Part shown: piece after piece, positions 1-4,743 of the stretch | Layout of the letters: every line of letters starts with the position of its first letter | Position numbering within the stretch: position 1 is the stretch's first letter | Assembly: GCA_903882765.1 (NCBI GenBank) | Contig: CAIRYE010000268.1 | Location: forward strand, 1 to 5,955 | Length of the DNA stretch: 5,955 nucleotides | Direction: 5' to 3' | Origin: an uncultured Anaerolineae bacterium | Lineage (GTDB): Bacteria > Chloroflexota > Anaerolineae > Anaerolineales > Villigracilaceae | The notes under the pieces: model-generated | Seen by the model: only the letters and a program-made list of their open reading frames with translations | Told to the model about the DNA's origin: nothing | Database searches by the model: none | Translations under genes and position numbers: made by a program

Positions 1-131
1 CTTTCGTAGACAGTCTTGTCTTCGCGCGCGGATAGCTCATCGGCCAGTCTGGCCACCATCTGGCTGTGCCCGTGCGTGATCGAAAACGTCCTGTTCACTA
101 CGATCTTTTTTGCTTCATGAAATTCGTCCAT
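1..131 (-). CDS. N-terminal part of a small unknown protein, possibly a ribbon-helix-helix-like regulator (runs off the left edge)
   Basis: An open frame reads leftward from an ATG at 131 and leaves the window after 43 complete codons, beginning MDEFHEAKKIVVNRTFSI. The start is backed by a strong Shine-Dalgarno sequence, AGGAGG at 135-140, only 3 bases from the ATG, and by a near-perfect promoter about 65 bases upstream. No family is recognised with confidence. The visible part has a short beta-like stretch (VVNRTFSIT), then a charged helix-like stretch (SQMVARLADELSARED), which loosely resembles the start of a ribbon-helix-helix DNA-binding fold. An operator-like palindrome in its promoter would suit a self-regulated gene, but that is inference. 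It diverges in base composition from the AT-rich spacer behind it and looks genuinely coding. The C-terminus is needed to name it. Confidence 0.72.
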   Translation of the reverse strand, partial: MDEFHEAKKIVVNRTFSITHGHSQMVARLADELSAREDKTVYE

Positions 132-197
132 ATTCCTCCTTTTCCTTGTTCCATCCCGGTATTAGCCTACTTTGTTACCTTCAGTAAACTTAAGTTA

Positions 198-225
198 ATT
201 ATATAGAACATCTATTCTATGTCAA
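198..225 (-). promoter_or_regulatory. Consensus sigma-70-type promoter for the left gene
   Basis: On the minus strand a perfect -35 box TTGACA (220-225) and a perfect -10 box TATAAT (198-203) are separated by 16 bp. Transcription would start near 191, giving a leader of about 60 bases before the ATG at 131. Both hexamers match the consensus exactly, and the site has the right orientation and distance for the left gene. A promoter this strong usually needs repression, and the palindrome in its spacer offers a place for it. Confidence 0.8.
203..220. promoter_or_regulatory. Operator-like palindrome inside the promoter spacer
   Basis: ATAGAA (203-208) and TTCTAT (215-220) form perfect 6-bp arms around a 6-bp centre. 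The site fills the spacer and touches both the -10 and -35 boxes, so a bound protein would block RNA polymerase. Its inner part, GAAC-N4-ATTC, is one base from the GAAC-N4-GTTC form of Gram-positive LexA boxes, but that resemblance is weak and the regulator is unknown. A second perfect palindrome, AACTTAAGTT (187-196), lies at the predicted start of transcription. Confidence 0.5.
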
Positions 226-360
226 TACAAATTTGCAAACGTGTAAAAAGGAGTTTTACGTACCTGCTGAGGAGTTACTGAGCGCTGTTTCGGGTTGATC
301 AGGTTTGTATAGCTATACCAATTCCGGAAGGGGTATAATAAGATCAAACATGGATATTCC

Positions 361-385
361 GGTCATTAAGCAGCAATTTATGACC
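361..385. other. Stem-loop overlapping the first 15-bp repeat
   Basis: GGTCATTAA (361-369) pairs with TTTATGACC (377-385) with one mismatch around the 7-base loop GCAGCAA. The right arm contains the ATGACC start of the repeat at 380-394, so the repeat here is partly mirrored by GGTCAT. No T-tract follows, so it is not a terminator. A recombinase or regulator site is possible. Confidence 0.4.
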
Positions 386-394
386 TAACGATTC
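380..394 (+). repeat. 15-bp repeat ATGACCTAACGATTC, copy 1
   Basis: This is an exact copy of the repeat seen again at 636-650 and, with one mismatch, at 752-766. Its 12-bp core GACCTAACGATT (382-393) also occurs inverted inside the tRNA-Thr fragment at 491-502. The copy sits in a 17-bp imperfect palindrome at 384-400, in which 7 of 8 base pairs match around T392. Confidence 0.7.
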
Positions 395-484
395 GTCAGG
401 ATCGACAAATTTATTACCGCCAGATATGGCAATTTATGGCATTAATCAGCAATATAGTCTGTATATAGGGTTTTTTCCGGCCAA

Positions 485-529
485 ATTCGTAATCGTTAGG
501 TCGTGGGTCCGACTCCCACTGGTGGCTCA
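485..529 (+). pseudogene. tRNA-Thr(CGU) 3'-half remnant, probable integration scar
   Basis: From 485 the sequence follows a tRNA-Thr(CGU) from the anticodon loop to its 3' end. The loop TTCGTAA (486-492) carries anticodon CGU. The 3' anticodon stem is TCGTT (493-497) and the variable region AGGTC (498-502). The T arm is GTGGG/CCCAC around a 7-base loop (503-519), and the acceptor 3' strand TGGTGGC plus T is at 520-527. The match to bacterial threonine tRNAs, including ATTCGTAAT and AGGTCGT, is strong from memory. The bases before 485 do not pair with the anticodon stem, and no D arm or 5' acceptor strand is present nearby, so it cannot be a working tRNA. The T loop reads TCCGACT where TTCGANT is expected, which suggests decay. 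A fragment starting at the anticodon loop and reaching the 3' end is the typical duplicated attachment site left by tRNA-targeting integrases. Confidence 0.72.
491..502 (-). repeat. 12-bp repeat core inside the tRNA fragment, inverted copy
   Basis: AATCGTTAGGTC on the plus strand is the reverse complement of the core GACCTAACGATT of the three 15-bp repeats. Here it spans the last two bases of the anticodon loop, the 3' anticodon stem and the variable region of the tRNA-Thr remnant. This copy differs from the others on both flanks, so only the 12 bp are shared. Confidence 0.7.
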
Positions 530-566
530 ATATCCCCCCGTATATAACAATAATATGCCATAAAAT

Positions 567-592
567 GACCTTTCTGCCTATAAACAGAGGTC
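567..592. other. Bulged stem-loop before the small open frame
   Basis: GACCT (567-571) and CTG (574-576) pair with CAG (585-587) and AGGTC (588-592) around the loop CCTATAAA, with a two-base TT bulge. The bases before it read ATGACCT, a partial match to the nearby 15-bp repeats. The hairpin contains the possible ribosome site of the small frame starting at 596, so it could hide that site in RNA. No poly-T tail follows. Confidence 0.3.
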
Positions 593-595
593 TAA

Positions 596-733
596 ATGGA
601 CAATATTTTTCCCAAAAAAGATGAAAAATCGAATGATGACCTAACGATTCTCTATCGGTTAACTCATTATAAAATATCGGATGCGGTACTATCTTTTCTC
701 AACTTAAAAAGTAAACCAAATAACATTTGGTAA
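596..733 (+). CDS. Possible 45-residue small protein, unrecognised
   Basis: An ATG at 596 is preceded by AGAGG with 5 bases of spacing and opens a 45-codon frame ending in TAA at 731-733. The product begins MDNIFPKKDEKSNDDLTILY and ends in PNNIW. It is hydrophilic at the start, with a mixed helix-like middle (HYKISDAVLSFLNLKS). No family is recognised and no neighbour supports a function. The repeat copy at 636-650 lies inside it and would encode part of the NDDLTI stretch. A chance frame in AT-rich DNA is just as likely. Its end overlaps the ACCAAAT/ATTTGGT hairpin. Confidence 0.25.
   Translation: MDNIFPKKDEKSNDDLTILYRLTHYKISDAVLSFLNLKSKPNNIW
636..650 (+). repeat. 15-bp repeat ATGACCTAACGATTC, copy 2
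   Basis: Identical over 15 bp to the copy at 380-394 and in the same orientation, 256 bp further right. The flanking bases are unrelated, so this is a short dispersed repeat and not part of a longer duplication. Confidence 0.7.
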
Positions 734-751
734 TTCAAATAAAATGGGATA

Positions 752-766
752 ATGACCTACCGATTC
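752..766 (+). repeat. 15-bp repeat, copy 3 (one mismatch)
   Basis: ATGACCTACCGATTC differs from the two perfect copies at a single base (A to C at 760) and has the same orientation. Copies 2 and 3 are 116 bp apart. Copies 2 and 3 also share some A/T-rich sequence just outside the 15 bp, for example AT-AT before ATGACC. Confidence 0.6.
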
Positions 767-1000
767 TATAAAGTGACAATCAATTTTGAATAATAACCAT
801 TCACATTCACACGTACTGATTGGTAAAAATTTCTAATTAAGCGAAAAAGGTAATATCAATAAGAAAACAACAATAGGTATCCCAAATCGGTCGCTCATCC
901 CAACAATAGTTGATAGACATCACCACAAAAAGGTTCTTATCTTAATTGATCAATCGCCAGTTAGATTTACAGCTACAGATAATAATAGCATCGCCAACTT

Positions 1001-1044
1001 TGACAAAATAAAAACTGGCAAATCAATTTAATGATTTGCCAGTT
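1001..1044 (-). terminator. Intrinsic terminator of the transporter operon
   Basis: AACTGGCAAATCA (1013-1025) and TGATTTGCCAGTT (1032-1044) form a perfect 13-bp stem with a 6-base loop. Reading on the minus strand, the stem is followed by a T-rich tail (TTTTATTTTG, from 1014 leftward). The hairpin begins 20 bases after the TAG of the ATPase gene. It should end the operon transcript. The plus-strand side also has a short T run (GATTTTT, 1046-1052), so it may work in both directions. Confidence 0.88.
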
Positions 1045-1064
1045 CGATTTTTAAGAAGGTGTTT

Positions 1065-2621
1065 CTACCCCTTCATCGCCTCTTCCATCGATATTCCCGC
1101 CATCATCAGGCCGATCTGCTCAACGGTAGCGCCGTCTCTGCCCACGATGCCAACGATCTTGCCTTCGTACATCACCGCAATGCGATCAGATAAGCTGCGA
1201 GTTTCATCCAGATCTTCGGAGATGAGGAGAATGGCCGTACCAGAATCCCGTTGCTCGAGCAAGCGCTGGTGGATATACTCGGTTGCGCCAATATCCACGC
1301 CGCGGGTTGGCTGGGCGGCGATCAGGAATTTTGGTTTGCGAGAAAGTTCTCGCGCTAGAATCAATTTTTGAATATTTCCACCTGATAAGTTCTTGATGGG
1401 TGTTTCTATCGTAGGTGTTTTTACGTTATATTGTTTTACTACTTCAGCTGTTCGTTCTGACATTCGCTTAAAGTTCAGAAAGATGCCATGGGTGTTTTCG
1501 GGGGCGGCGTGGTCTCGAAGAAACAGGTTTTCCTGCACACTAAACTCACGGATCGCGCCATCTTGCATTCTTTCTTCAGGAATATATGCCTGCCCAGCTT
1601 CCATACGTTTTAGCAATGGCATATGGGTAATTTCGTCGCCATCCAAAAAGATCGTACCAGCGCTCGATTTTCGCAAACCAGTAAGGCATTGGGCGAGTTC
1701 CCGTTGGCCGTTGCCAGAAACCCCGGCTATTCCTAAAATTTCGCCTGAACGAATCTCGAGGTCTACACCACATAAGGTTTCGGTATTTCGGTCACCAATG
1801 GCGCGCAAACCTTTGATCTTTAACCTAACCTCTCCTTCTTTATGGTCCTGATGTGGTAAGGTTTTCATTTCCCTGCCCACCATCATCTTAACCAAATCTT
1901 CGCGAGTGACACCTTCCATCGAACGGGTGCCGATCATCGCGCCATCACGCAAAACTGAAACACGGTCACAAATAGCCATAACTTCGTGAAGTTTATGACT
2001 GATAAATACAAATCCATGTCCCTCAGCGATGATCTTCCGTAGTGTCGCGAAAAGGTCATTCACTTCTTGGGGAGTTAAAACCGCGGTTGGCTCATCTAAA
2101 ATAATGATTCCCGCGTTCCGGTAGAGTGCTTTAATAATTTCCACTCGTTGTTGTTCACCAACAGAGAGCTGCCAAATATACGCCGATGGATCCACTTTTA
2201 AACCATAGGCTTTGGATAGTTCAAGGATCTTTTTTTCCACAACATCCAGATCTAACATTGGTTCTCGGGAGGATGTTAGCCCAAGCGCTACATTTTCTGT
2301 TACGGTAAGGGTTGGGATGAGCATAAAATGCTGATGGATCATACCTATTCCGGCCTTGATCGCGTCAGCGGGTGAATTAAAAACAACAGGTCTGCCATCC
2401 ACCAAGATCTCACCTTCATTTGGCTTGTACAAACCGTATAACTGGCGCATCAAGGTACTTTTTCCTGCTCCATTTTCGCCGAGTAAGGCATGAACTTCGC
2501 CGGCGCGCACATCAAAATTAACATCCGTATTGGCCAGAACACCAGGAAATCTTTTTACAATGTTCTTCATTTCTACAGAGGAGATTCTTTTAGGAGCTGA
2601 GGAGGAATTGTTTGCACTCAT
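1065..2621 (-). CDS. ATP-binding protein of a BMP-family (nucleoside-type) ABC importer, two fused ATPase domains
   Basis: This 518-residue protein would hydrolyse ATP on the inner face of the membrane to drive import through the two permeases encoded upstream. Two ABC domains are fused. The first is intact: Walker A GENGAGKST (48-56), Q-loop Gln97, signature LSVGEQQR (152-159), Walker B IILDEP (173-178) and switch His209. The second is degenerate at catalytic positions: GVSGNGQRE (300-308) lacks the Walker A lysine, LSGGNIQKL (412-420) is a full signature, LIAAQP (433-438) replaces the Walker B Asp-Glu, and Glu469 stands where the switch His would be. This asymmetry and length are normal for the NupO/YufO and RbsA-like group, so one composite ATP site probably does the work. 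AGGTG (2627-2631), 5 bases before the ATG, supports the start. The first 17 residues are a little longer than usual, and Met18 is a possible alternative. It is the last gene of the operon. Confidence 0.95.
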   Translation of the reverse strand: MSANNSSSAPKRISSVEMKNIVKRFPGVLANTDVNFDVRAGEVHALLGENGAGKSTLMRQLYGLYKPNEGEILVDGRPVVFNSPADAIKAGIGMIHQHFMLIPTLTVTENVALGLTSSREPMLDLDVVEKKILELSKAYGLKVDPSAYIWQLSVGEQQRVEIIKALYRNAGIIILDEPTAVLTPQEVNDLFATLRKIIAEGHGFVFISHKLHEVMAICDRVSVLRDGAMIGTRSMEGVTREDLVKMMVGREMKTLPHQDHKEGEVRLKIKGLRAIGDRNTETLCGVDLEIRSGEILGIAGVSGNGQRELAQCLTGLRKSSAGTIFLDGDEITHMPLLKRMEAGQAYIPEERMQDGAIREFSVQENLFLRDHAAPENTHGIFLNFKRMSERTAEVVKQYNVKTPTIETPIKNLSGGNIQKLILARELSRKPKFLIAAQPTRGVDIGATEYIHQRLLEQRDSGTAILLISEDLDETRSLSDRIAVMYEGKIVGIVGRDGATVEQIGLMMAGISMEEAMKG

Positions 2622-2666
2622 TGATTCACCTATTTTTGATTTTTTTAGTACCGATTTTTTGTAAAC

Positions 2667-2701
2667 CCATCAGGGTCATCCAAAGCAGATGACCCTGATG
2701 G
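2667..2701 (-). promoter_or_regulatory. Perfect 14-bp stem-loop between the lipoprotein and ATPase genes
   Basis: CCATCAGGGTCATC (2667-2680) pairs perfectly with GATGACCCTGATGG (2688-2701) around a 7-base loop. It starts 10 bases after the lipoprotein stop codon. On the minus strand it is followed by GGTTTACAAAAAA, without a proper T-tract, so it is unlikely to stop all transcription. Such hairpins often protect the upstream mRNA end or terminate partially, which would give more binding protein than ATPase. That role is inferred from position and structure. Confidence 0.75.
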
Positions 2702-2711
2702 AAGTTTAATA

Positions 2712-3788
2712 CTATGGTTCTACAACGATGGAGCCAGATTTGATACCTTCAATAGCGGCATCGGCTGCGGCTTTAACTTCAGCGGGAAGAGCATAACCAG
2801 CATTGAAAGCGATCTTGAGGCCGTCATTGGAGAGCTGGAGGGTAAAGGTTTCACCGCCGAGCTTGCCTTCGGCTTTGTTAGCGATGATCTGTTTGATCAT
2901 AGCGGTCCAATCATAAACCTGGCTTGCAACAACAAGGGATTCAGCAAGGGGGGCCTGGTCGGACTGAGTACCGAACCAAAGAACCGCGCCGTTTTCCTTG
3001 GCAGCGCCAATGGATCCAGCGACAGACTGGGATGAACCAGTGAGTACGTCAGCGCCAGCGGCGATGTGGGTCTTAGCAGCTTCGGTCATAAGAGCTACGT
3101 CAGAGAAGGAACCGGTCCAAGTCTTATTTACAGAGATGGCGGGGTCGACAGAGGCAACGCCCTGAACGAAACCATCAATGTAGGTTTTAGCATCGCCAAC
3201 TTCAACAGGACCAGTAACGCCGATCTGTTTTCCCTGAGTAAGCATTGCGGCCATTACACCATTAACATAACCACCTTCTTGGGCAGCGGCGGTGTAGGCA
3301 TAAACATTGGGAAGACCAAAGGTATTGACATCAGTACCCCAAGCGAAAGCTGTTTCGGGGAAGTCTTTGGCGATTTCTTCAACGGAGGAACCGTATTGTG
3401 AACCGTGAGCGATGACGAGATCAAAACCTTGTGAGGCATAATCGCGGATAGCGGCAGCTGCATCGGGTACTTTGAACATATTTTCAGAGTATTGGATGAC
3501 CATAGCAGACTCGCCACCCATTTCAGTTTGTACGGCGACAAGGGCGGAATACATTGATTGGCTGAAGGCCATATCAGTGGTCGCGCTTGGCATAATGACC
3601 GCAACTTTGAAGGGTTCGGCGGGAGCAACAGGTTCTTCGGCGGCAGGGGCTTCGGCAGCGGGGGCTTCTGCGGCAGGAGCTTCGGCAACAGGAGCTTCAG
3701 TTGCGGGGGCTGCGGGTGCGCAAGCTGAAATCATCAGCGCAAGCACAAACAGTACGGATAGAACAGAAAACAAATTGCTTTTTTTCAT
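2712..3788 (-). CDS. BMP-family substrate-binding lipoprotein of the ABC importer
   Basis: This 358-residue lipoprotein would bind the ligand outside the membrane and deliver it to the permeases. It begins MKKSNLF, has a hydrophobic signal segment (5-19) and a lipobox ISAC with the lipidated Cys at 23. An Ala/Pro/Glu linker (24-59) follows, including four EAPxA units. The rest (about 60-358) follows the BMP/PnrA fold, with matching stretches GFDLVIAHGSQYGSSVEEIAK (about 121-141), the EGGYVNGVMAAMLTQGKQIG region (171-190) and SDQAP (277-281). The expected N-terminal D-x-GG-DxSFN-like motif is changed to PSATTDMAFSQS (67-78), so the ligand may differ from a standard nucleoside. The start at 3788 is preferred over an ATG at 3830, because AGGAG (3796-3800) lies 7 bases before it and the signal peptide begins there. 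It lies 22 bp after permease 2. Confidence 0.92.
   Translation of the reverse strand: MKKSNLFSVLSVLFVLALMISACAPAAPATEAPVAEAPAAEAPAAEAPAAEEPVAPAEPFKVAVIMPSATTDMAFSQSMYSALVAVQTEMGGESAMVIQYSENMFKVPDAAAAIRDYASQGFDLVIAHGSQYGSSVEEIAKDFPETAFAWGTDVNTFGLPNVYAYTAAAQEGGYVNGVMAAMLTQGKQIGVTGPVEVGDAKTYIDGFVQGVASVDPAISVNKTWTGSFSDVALMTEAAKTHIAAGADVLTGSSQSVAGSIGAAKENGAVLWFGTQSDQAPLAESLVVASQVYDWTAMIKQIIANKAEGKLGGETFTLQLSNDGLKIAFNAGYALPAEVKAAADAAIEGIKSGSIVVEP
3639..3698 (-). repeat. Four tandem 15-bp units encoding the EAPxA linker
   Basis: Four 15-bp units encode EAPVA then EAPAA three times (residues 31-50 of the lipoprotein). They differ only at a few third positions and at the one Val codon. They keep frame in any copy number, so slippage could lengthen or shorten the spacer between the lipid anchor and the binding domain without breaking the gene. 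Confidence 0.85.
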
Positions 3789-3795
3789 TTCTTCT

Positions 3796-3800
3796 CTCCT
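3796..3800 (-). promoter_or_regulatory. Ribosome binding site that fixes the lipoprotein start
   Basis: AGGAG ends 7 bases before the ATG at 3788. The longer frame starting at 3830 would overlap the end of permease 2 and put 14 charged residues ahead of the signal peptide, so this site decides for 3788. Confidence 0.75.
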
Positions 3801-3810
3801 AATAGAGTGG

Positions 3811-4743
3811 TTAATTTTCGCCCCGATCAAAGGGCTTGTTTAATGCGGCAGGCGGTCGTATCCGACTGGTTACGGCAACCAAAGCCACAATTGTCAATAA
3901 ATAAGGTAGCATAACAGCTACATCTGAGGGGATATTAACACCGAGTACTTGCATCCATAACTGGAAGGCATTTACTGTGCTAAATAATAACGCGCCGATC
4001 AAAATTCCTACTGGTTTCCAGCCGCCGAAATAAACCAATGCTACGGCAATAAAACCTAACCCAGCGGTAAGGTTTTCTTGAAATAAATTCACTAAAGCTG
4101 TTGAAAGGGACGCGCCAGCGAGGCTAGCCATGATAGCGCCAAAACAAACGCTAAAATAGCGAACTCGATTCACATTTACACCGAGTGAATCAGCCGCGGC
4201 TGGGTTTTGACCAACCGCACGAATCATCAGCCCCCAGGTAGTTTTTTCAAGAAACCACCAAGCAACTGGAATAAGCAAGAAGGCTACATAAACTGGCAGG
4301 CTATTCCTAAAAAAGATCTCACCAATAACTGGAATTGTACTTAAACCTGGTATATCCATTTCGTGAAATCCCTCGATTGTTTGGACAGATCCAACCAATA
4401 CTTTGAATAACAAAGAGGAAAGACCAAGACCAAACATATACAAGCCAATGCCGCTGATCCCTTGTTCAGCGCGCATGGTAACGCTGATGAAGGACATCAA
4501 TAGACCCATCAATAAACCAATGATCACTGCTCCGAGAACGGCAAGCCAAAGGTTTCCCGTTGTTAGGGTAATGTAATAAGCAACAAAAGCTCCTACCAGC
4601 ATGATCCCATCCACGCCAAGGTTTACTACACCTGATGATTGTGAAAAAGCTTCCCCGATGGACGCAAAAATGTAAGGGGTGGCAAGGCGAATCGCCGAAG
4701 TAATGATTCCAATCAGTACAGCCTGCGAAAAGATCTCTTCCAT
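3811..4743 (-). CDS. Second permease of the BMP-type ABC importer (NupQ/YufQ-like)
   Basis: This 310-residue, very hydrophobic inner-membrane protein would form half of the import channel. It belongs to the branched-chain/ribose-type permease group (BPD_transp_2). Recognisable stretches are SSGVVNLGVDGIMLVGAF (36-53), the cytosolic coupling loop GLMIRAVGQNPAAADSLGVN (171-190) and GLGFIAVALVYFGG (228-241). About eight to ten membrane segments can be seen. The start at 4743 is chosen over an ATG 54 bases upstream because GGAGG (4753-4757) lies 9 bases before it, and because MEEIFSQAVL is the usual type of start. Its ATG overlaps the TAA of permease 1 by one base (TAATG), which suggests translational coupling and equal amounts of both subunits. 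It ends in a positively charged tail, and the lipoprotein gene follows. Confidence 0.93.
   Translation of the reverse strand: MEEIFSQAVLIGIITSAIRLATPYIFASIGEAFSQSSGVVNLGVDGIMLVGAFVAYYITLTTGNLWLAVLGAVIIGLLMGLLMSFISVTMRAEQGISGIGLYMFGLGLSSLLFKVLVGSVQTIEGFHEMDIPGLSTIPVIGEIFFRNSLPVYVAFLLIPVAWWFLEKTTWGLMIRAVGQNPAAADSLGVNVNRVRYFSVCFGAIMASLAGASLSTALVNLFQENLTAGLGFIAVALVYFGGWKPVGILIGALLFSTVNAFQLWMQVLGVNIPSDVAVMLPYLLTIVALVAVTSRIRPPAALNKPFDRGEN

Larger units (their letters stand above)
226..1000. other. AT-rich spacer with no convincing full-size gene
   Basis: This stretch separates the left gene from the end of the transporter operon. It is much richer in A and T than the operon, and no good long frame with start and ribosome site is visible on either strand. 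It contains the tRNA-Thr fragment, the 15-bp repeats, several hairpins and one small possible gene, listed separately. Simple palindromes include GTAAAA/TTTTAC arms at 243-259, the perfect 12-mer GTATAGCTATAC at 307-318, and ACCAAAT/ATTTGGT arms at 715-731. A frame at 837-1031 stays open for 64 codons but has no ATG, GTG or TTG start. The mixture looks like decayed or boundary DNA. Confidence 0.6.

Noticed and set aside
334..388. TATAAT at 334-339 followed by a 12-codon frame (ATG at 350, ending ATG ACC TAA)
   Set aside because: No convincing -35 box lies 16-18 bp upstream and there is no ribosome site. The frame is too short to support without conservation.
300..567. A working tRNA-Thr, or one split by an intron, ending at 529
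   Set aside because: No D arm or 5' acceptor strand complementary to TGGTGGC is present at a suitable distance upstream, and the bases before the anticodon loop do not pair with TCGTT. A GCCACCA at 52-58 matches the acceptor but lies inside the coding frame of the left gene with no D arm after it.
380..766. CRISPR array
   Set aside because: The repeats are only 15 bp, unevenly spaced (about 110-150 bp between neighbouring copies) and in mixed orientation, and no cas gene is visible.
1036..1851. Plus-strand frames opposite the ATPase gene (1036-1371, 1393-1851)
   Set aside because: They are antisense shadows of a clearly coding minus-strand gene, rich in Arg and Ser as expected of reversed codons, without family features.
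1065..2621. Loss of function in the second ATPase domain
   Set aside because: The missing Walker A lysine, the Walker B change to AAQP and the missing switch His are typical of this family of fused ATPases, so they are not evidence of decay.
2667..2701. A full terminator between the lipoprotein and ATPase genes
   Set aside because: The stem is strong, but the transcribed strand lacks a T-tract after it, and the ATPase has no clear promoter of its own in the 90-bp gap.
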